DNA of 5,215 nt, taken from the NCBI GenBank assembly GCA_029067255.1, contig JAIEEW010000146.1, positions 1-5,215 of the forward strand. Reading direction: 5' to 3'. Of this stretch, positions 1-5,070 are shown in pieces (the stretch's first letter is position 1; the number at the start of each line of letters is the position of its first letter). Below the pieces are notes generated by a model. That model saw only the letters and a list, made by a program, of their open reading frames with translations, searched no databases and had not been told where the DNA came from. This DNA comes from Clostridia bacterium (lineage in GTDB: Bacteria > Bacillota > Clostridia > Christensenellales > UBA3700). Made by a program: the position numbers and the translations under genes.

Positions 1-9
1 GTATATATA

Positions 10-33
10 ACCGCAATATCATTTAATCGCGGT
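10..33 (-). terminator. Weak candidate terminator hairpin after the 135-aa membrane protein
   Basis: On the minus strand an 8-bp stem, ACCGCGAT pairing with ATTGCGGT (one G-T pair), encloses an 8-nt loop about 30 nt past the stop codon of the 135-residue membrane protein. It is followed only by an alternating TA run and then the window edge, not by a clean T tract. The position fits a terminator, but the tail is poor, so this is a tentative call. Confidence 0.3.
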
Positions 34-62
34 CGCGACTTGAATAATCATTATCTTAATTA

Positions 63-470
63 TTACAATCTTTGTTGAACTAGCATATTAATTAAATTTA
101 ACAGCATTGTCCATGTCAGCATCGCGCCTATCGTAATACCGACGGCGGAATACTTTCTTGCGTCAGCGTCGTTTTTTGCAGATCGAACGTACGCAATGAT
201 ACTTACTATCATTCCGGCTAAGCCAACAATCCTTCCTATTCTCATCAGCGGAACGTAAATTTTTGAAAAGCGAACATACTCGATACTTCTGCTCAAAATC
301 AAACAATAGTCTATAAACGACAATACTACTACTAATACTAACGCCGACAGCGCGATTATAAATCCCACGCGAGCAAGTCCGCGCGCATCTTTATGTCTTT
401 TTTTCATAAACGACGTTTCTACTTTATCTTCTTCCATATCAAAGTTGTCTATATCTTCTTGACTTACCAT
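63..470 (-). CDS. Small three-helix membrane protein of unknown function (135 aa)
   Basis: I do not recognise this protein. A charged N-terminal tail of about 30 residues, first acidic (EDIDNFDMEED) and then basic (KKRHKDAR), precedes three predicted membrane helices at roughly 34-60, 76-96 and 108-130. A short polar linker, RSAKNDADARK, joins helices 2 and 3. There is no signal peptide cleavage site and no catalytic motif. The ATG is preceded at 9 nt by a run of six G, which is the only Shine-Dalgarno-like sequence, and by a TTGACT-N17-TATAAT promoter, so the start is well supported. The gene appears monocistronic. The helix-linker-helix layout around a basic linker recalls small DUF4190-like membrane proteins, but that is only an impression. 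It may be a distant relative of the 110-residue protein next to it. Confidence 0.75.
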   Translation of the reverse strand: MVSQEDIDNFDMEEDKVETSFMKKRHKDARGLARVGFIIALSALVLVVVLSFIDYCLILSRSIEYVRFSKIYVPLMRIGRIVGLAGMIVSIIAYVRSAKNDADARKYSAVGITIGAMLTWTMLLNLINMLVQQRL

Positions 471-510
471 ATCGTTTTTCCCCCCAAAAAAATTTTCAAT
501 ATTTGATTAT

Positions 511-539
511 ATTATATCCTATGATTATCAATAAGTCAA
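511..539 (-). promoter_or_regulatory. Promoter of the 135-aa membrane protein gene
   Basis: Read on the minus strand, TTGACT (534-539) and TATAAT (511-516) are separated by exactly 17 bp. Five of six -35 bases and all six -10 bases match the vegetative sigma-A consensus. Transcription would begin near 504, leaving a leader of about 34 nt before the ATG at 470. Confidence 0.8.
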
Positions 540-572
540 TATCTGTTATTCTACGTTTACTTAGACAAAGAA

Positions 573-602
573 AATACGGAACTTGATACCAAGTTCCGTA
601 TT
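573..602 (-). terminator. Rho-independent terminator of the 110-aa membrane protein gene
   Basis: A perfect 13-bp inverted repeat, AATACGGAACTTG and CAAGTTCCGTATT, has a 4-nt loop. On the minus strand it is followed by a T-rich tail (TTCTTTG), with the T residues starting inside the stem end. It lies 27 nt past the stop codon of the 110-residue protein and 34 bp before the -35 box of the next gene, so it separates the two transcription units. The plus strand has no T tract after the hairpin, so it probably works in one direction only. Confidence 0.85.
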
Positions 603-628
603 AAAATCAATTTTGTCCGATTTATCGA

Positions 629-961
629 TTAAATAAGCGACAAACCGAAGCCTACGACTACGAGTATAATATATACTATGATACAAACGTATACCGTAAT
701 TCTGAAACCTTTCTTTTTGCTTCTGGCATAATAGTACGCAGATAAGCAGACAGCAACGCCGAGCGCTATGTCTTTAATGAGATTCATTACGTTCATAACG
801 ACACCGCCGCTTTGATCGATAGCGTTCAAAATAAGGTTGACGATAAAAATAACGATTGCGAGAATCATTACCACGCAAGCGCTAAGACCTATAAGAGCGT
901 TCATGTTAGATCTAACGGATCTGTCTTCTACTTTCTTGCTCGTTGACTTTTTCTTTGCCAT
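629..961 (-). CDS. Small three-helix membrane protein of unknown function (110 aa)
   Basis: This protein is not recognised. A lysine-rich N-terminus (MAKKKSTSKK) leads into three predicted transmembrane segments at roughly 22-47, 62-79 and 87-109. A basic loop, ARSKKKG, lies between helices 2 and 3, and the chain ends right after the last helix. By the positive-inside rule, the N-terminus and the 2-3 loop would be cytoplasmic. The start is firm: GGAGG lies 7 nt before the ATG, and a perfect TTGACA-N17-TATAAT promoter lies just upstream. A strong terminator follows, so it is a single-gene unit. It shares its layout, and a loop pattern of tyrosine followed by RS and basic residues, with the neighbouring 135-residue protein. 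They may be diverged paralogs, though similarity from membrane composition alone cannot be excluded. Confidence 0.75.
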   Translation of the reverse strand: MAKKKSTSKKVEDRSVRSNMNALIGLSACVVMILAIVIFIVNLILNAIDQSGGVVMNVMNLIKDIALGVAVCLSAYYYARSKKKGFRITVYVCIIVYIILVVVGFGLSLI

Positions 962-990
962 ATTAAATCCTCCCGTGTAGTTTTTTGATT

Positions 991-1019
991 ATTATATTCC
1001 ATAAGAAAAATATTGTCAA
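991..1019 (-). promoter_or_regulatory. Consensus promoter of the 110-aa membrane protein gene
   Basis: On the minus strand TTGACA (1014-1019) and TATAAT (991-996) are separated by exactly 17 bp, a full match to the sigma-A consensus. The predicted start of transcription, near 984, leaves a leader of about 23 nt that contains the GGAGG ribosome-binding site. Confidence 0.9.
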
Positions 1020-1103
1020 GTTGGCGCGAGCATTTTTCCGCTCGAAATATCAACGTTTACAACTTATATAATATTGATAAATAATATTTATACTATTTTA
1101 TAT

Positions 1104-1736
1104 CTATAAATAATTTTTCTTGCCATACTTGCTTTCTGTCGCTACCATAGATATTATAATTACAATCGTATTGACTGGGCAAACGCAAATTGTAAGAATA
1201 AACGAAGCAATAAATATTGAAAGCAACAACATCAACGTATTGCTTATCAAAAGCGACAGCCCTACGGTTTTTCCAATTATTTTTCCCAGTTGTCTATCGT
1301 TTTCTACGTCATAATAATTGTTCAAAACGTTTAAGTAACCTTTAGACATAAGAAAAAACATTACGTCTAGCAAATAAAAAATCCCGACCAACAATAACGA
1401 TAGAAACTTTTCGATTTGTATATCGACACGTCCCAGTACCGCCGCGAAATAGACGTTCGTCAATATTACATCAAAAGCGTTTACCGCAAATATAGCAATT
1501 TGCAATACGTTTGAATCGGCGCTCTTGCCCGCCGAAGCGATTTTAGAGTTGTAAATCATCGTCGCGACAACGACTGCGGAAAAAATAGCGGGCGCGGGAA
1601 GAAAATAATATATATTGCGCGTCCTGCCCGATTTTACTGCAAAAGCCGTCCATATCGCGAAACAAATCCACTCCGCGACAAGCGCGATTGCGTTTACTGT
1701 CGAAGCGACTAAGTACGTCTTGCCGTATTTTTTCAT
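1104..1736 (-). CDS. Polytopic membrane protein of unknown function (about 210 aa)
   Basis: I do not recognise the family. The protein is almost entirely hydrophobic, with five or six predicted membrane helices at roughly 9-34, 43-62, 77-101, 110-131, 153-178 and 180-199. A polar stretch around residues 132-152 (containing YYDVENDRQLGK) probably forms a loop, and the C-terminus is basic (ESKYGKKNYL). No transporter or enzyme signature is visible. I chose the ATG at 1736 because AAGGTGATC, complementary to the 16S 3' end, lies directly upstream, and a perfect TTGACA-N17-TATAAT promoter at 1755-1783 would start transcription only about 12 nt before it. The frame stays open 27 codons further to an ATG at 1817, which has its own AAGGGGG site, so a 237-residue form is possible. 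No convincing terminator follows, so some read-through into the 110-residue gene could occur. Confidence 0.7.
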   Translation of the reverse strand: MKKYGKTYLVASTVNAIALVAEWICFAIWTAFAVKSGRTRNIYYFLPAPAIFSAVVVATMIYNSKIASAGKSADSNVLQIAIFAVNAFDVILTNVYFAAVLGRVDIQIEKFLSLLLVGIFYLLDVMFFLMSKGYLNVLNNYYDVENDRQLGKIIGKTVGLSLLISNTLMLLLSIFIASFILTICVCPVNTIVIIISMVATESKYGKKNYL

Positions 1737-1740
1737 ATGA

Positions 1741-1747
1741 TCACCTT
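1741..1747 (-). promoter_or_regulatory. Ribosome-binding site that supports the start at 1736
   Basis: AAGGTGA on the minus strand, continuing as AAGGTGATC, matches the anti-Shine-Dalgarno end of 16S rRNA over nine bases. It ends a few bases before the ATG at 1734-1736. With the promoter just upstream it favours the 210-residue form over the longer frame. Confidence 0.7.
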
Positions 1748-1754
1748 CGATTAA

Positions 1755-1783
1755 ATTATATGTTATCGCAGGATAAATGTCAA
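1755..1783 (-). promoter_or_regulatory. Consensus promoter of the 210-aa membrane protein gene
   Basis: TTGACA (1778-1783) and TATAAT (1755-1760) on the minus strand are exactly 17 bp apart, a perfect sigma-A-type promoter. The predicted transcription start near 1748 lies just before the ribosome-binding site, giving a very short leader. It sits inside the longer alternative reading frame that begins at 1817, which argues that the longer start is not the main one. Confidence 0.8.
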
Positions 1784-1881
1784 TATAGGTTATAAAAATC
1801 AACTCTTCATATCCCATGATTATCCCCCTTGAGATAAATGTCGCGTATATGTCGGTTTTGCTCGAATATCTTATGGTTATA

Positions 1882-1897
1882 ATACATTATATGGTAA
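1882..1897 (+). promoter_or_regulatory. Candidate NrdR box 1 (distal, weaker)
   Basis: ATACATTATATGGTAA matches about 11 of 16 positions of the published NrdR-box pattern (aCaCwAtATaTwGtgt, recalled from the literature). Alone it would be weak, but its centre is exactly 32 bp (three helical turns) from that of the stronger box at 1914-1929, leaving 16 bp between them. NrdR boxes typically come as such phased pairs. It overlaps a plus-strand TATAAT (1878-1883, with no good -35) and contains a minus-strand TATAAT (1886-1891). Confidence 0.6.
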
Positions 1898-1913
1898 AGA
1901 TTTTATCACCTAA

Positions 1914-1929
1914 CCACACTATATTGTGG
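1914..1929 (+). promoter_or_regulatory. Candidate NrdR box 2 (proximal, strong)
   Basis: CCACACTATATTGTGG matches about 13 of 16 positions of the NrdR-box pattern. It is the core of a larger inverted repeat with perfect 7-bp arms, AACCACA (1912-1918) and TGTGGTT (1925-1931), around CTATAT. NrdR is a zinc-ribbon/ATP-cone repressor that senses ATP and dATP and represses ribonucleotide reductase genes, so finding its box upstream of nrdDG is expected. No T tract follows the inverted repeat, so it is not a terminator. The box lies about 50 bp upstream of the best -35 box of nrdD. Confidence 0.75.
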
Positions 1930-1980
1930 TTTGTCAAGCGATTTTATCAAATTTTTTTTAATTTATTTAGTCATTTTGTA

Positions 1981-2009
1981 TTGCATAGCGCATACTCTTA
2001 TGATATAAT
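1981..2009 (+). promoter_or_regulatory. Promoter of the nrdDG operon (extended -10)
   Basis: TTGCAT (1981-1986) and TATAAT (2004-2009) are separated by 17 bp. The bases directly before the -10 box form TGATATAAT, an extended -10 motif that compensates for a -35 box sharing only TTG with the consensus. Transcription would start near 2016, giving a leader of about 27 nt before the nrdD start codon. Confidence 0.7.
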
Positions 2010-2030
2010 CAATTCTACACAAACGATATG

Positions 2031-2037
2031 AGGAGAG
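2031..2037 (+). promoter_or_regulatory. Ribosome-binding site that sets the nrdD start
   Basis: AGGAGAG lies 5 nt before the ATG at 2043. The in-frame ATG at 2028 lies just before this site and has no Shine-Dalgarno sequence of its own, so 2043 is the preferred start. Confidence 0.85.
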
Positions 2038-2042
2038 AAACT

Positions 2043-4160
2043 ATGTACGTTATCAAGAAAGACGGAACCAAAGAGGCTTACAACGTTCAGAAGGTTGTTA
2101 CCGCAGTCAACAAATCCGCCTTCCGCGCGCTTGTAAAATTCAGCGAGGAAGACATTCAGTTTATTTGCGACTTTGTCAACAAGAAAGTCGCTGCTATGAA
2201 CAAAGATTTTATTAGCATAAGCGAAATGCACAACGTGGTTGAGTACGCGCTCGAATCTCTCAACCCCGCCGTTGCGAAGAGTTATAAAGATTACCGCAAC
2301 TATAAGCAGGATTTCGTACACATGCTTGACGAAGTATACAAAAAAAGTCAGGCGATCATGTATATAGGAGATAAGGAAAACTCCAACTCCGACTCCGCTT
2401 TGGTATCCACCAAAAGAAGTCTTATTTTCAACCAACTCAATAAAGAACTTTATCAAAAATTCTTCCTTACCAAAGAAGAATTGCAAGCGTGCCGCGACGG
2501 ATATATCTATATACACGATATGTCGGCAAGACGCGATACGATGAACTGCTGTCTTTTCGACGTCGCTACCGTACTAAAAGGCGGATTTGAAATGGGCAAC
2601 ATCTGGTACAACGAACCAAAGACTTTGGACGTCGCTTTTGACGTTATAGGAGATATAGTGCTTTCGGCTGCAAGTCAGCAGTACGGCGGATTCACCGTAC
2701 CGCAGGTAGATAAGATTTTGGAGCCGTACGCGGAAAAGACTTTCCAAAAACAGTTTGACAGATACAAAGACATGGGACTTGACGACGCAAAAGCCGAAGA
2801 AGAGGCTATCAAAGACGTAAGAAAGGACATGATGCAAGGTTTCCAAGGCTGGGAATACAAGTTCAATACCGTCGCTTCGTCGAGAGGAGATTATCCGTTC
2901 ATAACTATCACCGGCGGACTGGGAACGTCTAGATTTGCCAAAATGGCTAACATCTGTATGTTGGAAGTAAGAAAGAACGGTCAAGGTAAAAAAGAATGTA
3001 AAAAACCCGTACTCTTTCCCAAAATCGTATTCCTTTACGATGAAAAACTGCATGGAGAAGGCGGAGAACTCGAAGACGTATTCGACGCAGGCGTAGAATG
3101 TTCGTCAAAGACGATGTATCCCGACTGGCTCTCTTTGACGGGAGAAGGTTACGTCGCAAGCATATATAAAAAATACGGCGAAGTAATTTCGCCTATGGGT
3201 TGCAGAGCATTCCTTTCGCCGTGGTATGAAAGGGGCGGCATGTACCCCGCCGACGAAAATGATAAACCCGTATTCGTGGGCAGATTCAATATCGGCGCGG
3301 TAAGTCTGCACCTTCCTATGATATACGCTCAGGCAAAACAGGAATCGAGAGATTTCTACGAAGTGTTGGATTATTATCTCCAACTGATTCGCCAGTTGCA
3401 TTTGCGTACCTATGACTATCTCGGCGAAATGAGAGCGTCTACCAACCCGCTCGCTTACTGCGAAGGCGGCTTCTACGGCGGTCATCTCAAATACAGCGAC
3501 AAGATCGCTCCGCTTCTCAAAGCCGCAACGGCGTCTTTCGGTATTACGGCTCTCAACGAGTTACAGGAAATATACAATAAAAAATCTATTGCTGAAGACG
3601 GTCAGTTCGCTATCGAAGTTATGGAATATATCAATAAGCGTATAAACGAATTCAAGGAAGAAGACCATATTCTCTACGCTATGTACGGCACTCCGGCGGA
3701 AAGTCTTTGCGGACTTCAAGTCGAACAGTTCAGAAAGAAATTCGGCGTTGTCGCGAAAGTAAGCGACAGACCGTACGTTACGAATTCCTTCCATTGCCAC
3801 GTTTCCGAAGATCTTACGCCTATACAAAAACAAAATCTTGAAAAGAGATTCTGGGATTTGCTCAACGGCGGAAAGATCCAGTACGTCAAATATCCTATCG
3901 ATTACAACAAAGAAGCGATCCGCTCGCTTATAAGACGCGCTATGGCTTTAGGATTCTACGAAGGCGTAAACCTTTCTCTCGCGTATTGCGACGATTGCGG
4001 TCATCAGGAACTGAGCATGGACGTATGCCCCAAATGCGGAAGTAAAAACCTGACAAAGATTGACAGAATGAACGGCTATCTCTCTTATTCGAGAGTAAAG
4101 GGCGACACAAGGCTCAACGCCGCTAAAATGGCGGAAATACAAGACAGGAAGAGTATGTAA
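2043..4160 (+). CDS. nrdD: Anaerobic (class III) ribonucleoside-triphosphate reductase, glycyl-radical subunit
   Basis: NrdD reduces ribonucleoside triphosphates to deoxyribonucleotides for DNA synthesis without oxygen, in the cytoplasm. From the ATG at 2043 the protein has 705 residues, close to the roughly 710 of E. coli NrdD. An N-terminal ATP-cone (about 1-95, starting MYVIKKDGTKEAY) is the allosteric activity site. The catalytic barrel follows. Cys170 in NCCLFD and Cys387 in MGCRAFL correspond to the active-site cysteine pair, the latter being the expected thiyl-radical residue. GRFNIGAVSLHLP (about 413-425) is the conserved strand that follows. A C-terminal zinc site uses Cys649, Cys652, Cys662 and Cys665 (CDDC and CPKC). 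Gly678 in RMNGYL is the residue that carries the radical. All key residues are present, so it should be functional. It is followed after 2 nt by nrdG, and NrdR-like boxes lie upstream. Confidence 0.97.
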   Translation: MYVIKKDGTKEAYNVQKVVTAVNKSAFRALVKFSEEDIQFICDFVNKKVAAMNKDFISISEMHNVVEYALESLNPAVAKSYKDYRNYKQDFVHMLDEVYKKSQAIMYIGDKENSNSDSALVSTKRSLIFNQLNKELYQKFFLTKEELQACRDGYIYIHDMSARRDTMNCCLFDVATVLKGGFEMGNIWYNEPKTLDVAFDVIGDIVLSAASQQYGGFTVPQVDKILEPYAEKTFQKQFDRYKDMGLDDAKAEEEAIKDVRKDMMQGFQGWEYKFNTVASSRGDYPFITITGGLGTSRFAKMANICMLEVRKNGQGKKECKKPVLFPKIVFLYDEKLHGEGGELEDVFDAGVECSSKTMYPDWLSLTGEGYVASIYKKYGEVISPMGCRAFLSPWYERGGMYPADENDKPVFVGRFNIGAVSLHLPMIYAQAKQESRDFYEVLDYYLQLIRQLHLRTYDYLGEMRASTNPLAYCEGGFYGGHLKYSDKIAPLLKAATASFGITALNELQEIYNKKSIAEDGQFAIEVMEYINKRINEFKEEDHILYAMYGTPAESLCGLQVEQFRKKFGVVAKVSDRPYVTNSFHCHVSEDLTPIQKQNLEKRFWDLLNGGKIQYVKYPIDYNKEAIRSLIRRAMALGFYEGVNLSLAYCDDCGHQELSMDVCPKCGSKNLTKIDRMNGYLSYSRVKGDTRLNAAKMAEIQDRKSM

Positions 4161-4162
4161 CT

Positions 4163-4651
4163 ATGCGATACCACAATATTACAAAAGACGATATGCTCAA
4201 CGGCGACGGATTAAGAGTTGTACTGTGGGTAGCGGGATGCACACATCACTGTAAAGAATGTCAAAACCCCGTTACGTGGGATATAAACGGCGGACTGGAA
4301 TTCGACGAATCTGCAAAAAAGGAAATTTTTGACGAACTGGATAAGTCGTACATATCGGGAATAACGTTCTCGGGCGGCGACCCGCTCCACCCTGCCAACC
4401 GTCAACCGGTTTATGAACTGGCAAAAGAAATAAAGGAAAAATTTCCCCAAAAGACGATTTGGCTGTATAGCGGTTTTGAATGGGAAGAAATCAAAGACTT
4501 GCCTATAGTCCCCTACCTTGACGTTATGGTCGACGGAAGATTCCAGTTGGAACTTCTCGATACCCAACTTCACTGGAAAGGCTCAAGCAATCAACGCGTT
4601 ATTGACGTACAAGCGACGTTGAAGAAAGGCGAAGTCGTACTTCACGCTTGA
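4163..4651 (+). CDS. nrdG: Anaerobic ribonucleotide reductase activating protein (radical SAM)
   Basis: NrdG uses S-adenosylmethionine and a 4Fe-4S cluster to generate the glycyl radical on NrdD. The 162-residue length is normal for this short radical-SAM family. The cluster motif Cys26-x3-Cys30-x2-Cys33 (AGCTHHCKEC) and the SAM-binding GGDP (residues 71-74, FSGGDPLHP) are intact. The family motifs VDGRF (about 123-127) and KGSSNQRVID (about 139-148) are also seen, as is the N-terminal GDGLRVVLWVAGC stretch. The start lies 2 nt after the nrdD stop, with AGGAAG at the end of nrdD serving as a somewhat distant ribosome-binding site, so translation is probably coupled. A terminator follows about 50 nt after the stop, which makes nrdD-nrdG a closed two-gene operon. 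Confidence 0.97.
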   Translation: MRYHNITKDDMLNGDGLRVVLWVAGCTHHCKECQNPVTWDINGGLEFDESAKKEIFDELDKSYISGITFSGGDPLHPANRQPVYELAKEIKEKFPQKTIWLYSGFEWEEIKDLPIVPYLDVMVDGRFQLELLDTQLHWKGSSNQRVIDVQATLKKGEVVLHA

Positions 4652-4702
4652 TTTTGTTAAATACAGATCACAAATGATAAATCCATAAATACACAAAAGA
4701 TA

Positions 4703-4731
4703 AAACGGAAGTGAAATAATCACTTCCGTTT
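4703..4731 (+). terminator. Rho-independent terminator of nrdDG, possibly bidirectional
   Basis: A perfect 12-bp inverted repeat, AAACGGAAGTGA and TCACTTCCGTTT, has an AATAA loop and runs into TTTCTTATATTT on the plus strand. It lies about 50 nt after the nrdG stop. On the minus strand the hairpin is followed by TTTTATCTTTTG, so it could also stop transcripts coming from the convergent regulator gene at the right edge. Confidence 0.88.
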
Positions 4732-4751
4732 CTTATATTTCAGAACAAAAG

Positions 4752-4778
4752 CAAAATCTACGCTACGCTTCGATTTTG
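4752..4778. repeat. Small inverted repeat resembling a degenerate copy of the interspersed repeat
   Basis: Arms CAAAATC (4752-4758) and GATTTTG (4772-4778) enclose a 13-nt loop. The core CTACGCTACGCTTCG (4758-4772) matches the reverse complement of the core of the repeat at 4967-5011 (CTTCGCTTACGCTTCG) with one mismatch and one gap. It may therefore be a decayed third member of that family, in the same orientation as the copy at 4806-4839. Confidence 0.4.
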
Positions 4779-4805
4779 GTCGGACTTAAAGCGGATTCTA
4801 AATTA

Positions 4806-4839
4806 GACTAGATTTCTCCACTACGGTCGAAATGACGGG
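4806..4839 (+). repeat. Interspersed repeat, left copy of an inverted pair
   Basis: The sequence begins GACTAGAT, passes through TTCTCCACTACGGTCG and ends AATGACGGG. It is a shorter version of the reverse complement of 4967-5011: both ends agree (GACTAGAT and ATGACGGG) while the middle differs and is about 11 bp shorter. Sequences of this type (a TAGATTTCTCGACT-like end, a variable CGCTTCGCT core and a GAAATGACGGG end) are familiar as dispersed intergenic repeats in many bacterial genomes. That comparison is from memory. Confidence 0.6.
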
Positions 4840-4966
4840 AGAGAAGACAGACTATGTTGACTTTACCCGTAATTTGTATTTTAACGACAATTAGTATGAA
4901 TTGATAAAATAAATAAAGCAATGATTTTCCTATCGTAATTTGAGATTACAGAGAAATGAATCCTTA

Positions 4967-5011
4967 CCCGTCATATTGAGCGAAGCGTAAGCGAAGTCGA
5001 AATATCTAGTC
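4967..5011 (-). repeat. Interspersed repeat, right copy of an inverted pair
   Basis: Read on the minus strand it starts GACTAGATATTTCGACTTCG, continues with CTTACGCTTCGCTCA and ends ATATGACGGG. It faces the copy at 4806-4839, and 127 bp of non-coding, AT-rich DNA lie between them. The pair could be the termini of a MITE-like element of about 206 bp (4806-5011) or two independent insertions. I found no clear target-site duplication outside the ends. Confidence 0.6.
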
Positions 5012-5070
5012 TTTTGATAGAATCAATATTTAAGTTTGACTATAATAGTATTGCAGTGAATAGTTTACAT

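Noticed and set aside
1027..1044. CGAGC/GCTCG hairpin after the 210-aa membrane protein gene as a terminator
   Set aside because: The stem has only 5 bp with an 8-nt loop, no T tract follows, and it lies just upstream of the -35 box of the next gene.
1077..1091. AT-only palindrome ATAAATA-A-TATTTAT
   Set aside because: It is a low-stability palindrome in very AT-rich DNA, likely by chance; no terminator tail or known operator match is visible.
1120..1314. A 64-codon plus-strand open frame opposite the 210-aa membrane protein gene
   Set aside because: It lies entirely within the coding sequence of the opposite strand and has no ribosome-binding site or promoter of its own.
1912..1931. The AACCACA/TGTGGTT inverted repeat as a terminator hairpin
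   Set aside because: Neither strand has a T tract directly after the stem, and the sequence and paired spacing fit an NrdR operator better.
1932..1937. A perfect minus-strand TTGACA beside NrdR box 2 as a promoter -35 box
   Set aside because: At 16-18 bp spacing the bases in the -10 position read GTTAGG or similar, far from TATAAT.
1816..2031. A 71-codon plus-strand open frame in the intergenic region before nrdD
   Set aside because: It has no ribosome-binding site, its predicted product looks like translated AT-rich DNA, and it runs through both NrdR-like boxes and the nrdD promoter.
1998..4573. Several minus-strand open frames opposite nrdD and nrdG
   Set aside because: They are antisense shadows of two strongly conserved genes and show no recognisable domains.
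4806..5011. The inverted repeats as a CRISPR array
   Set aside because: There are only two good copies, they are inverted rather than direct, and there is no regular spacer pattern.
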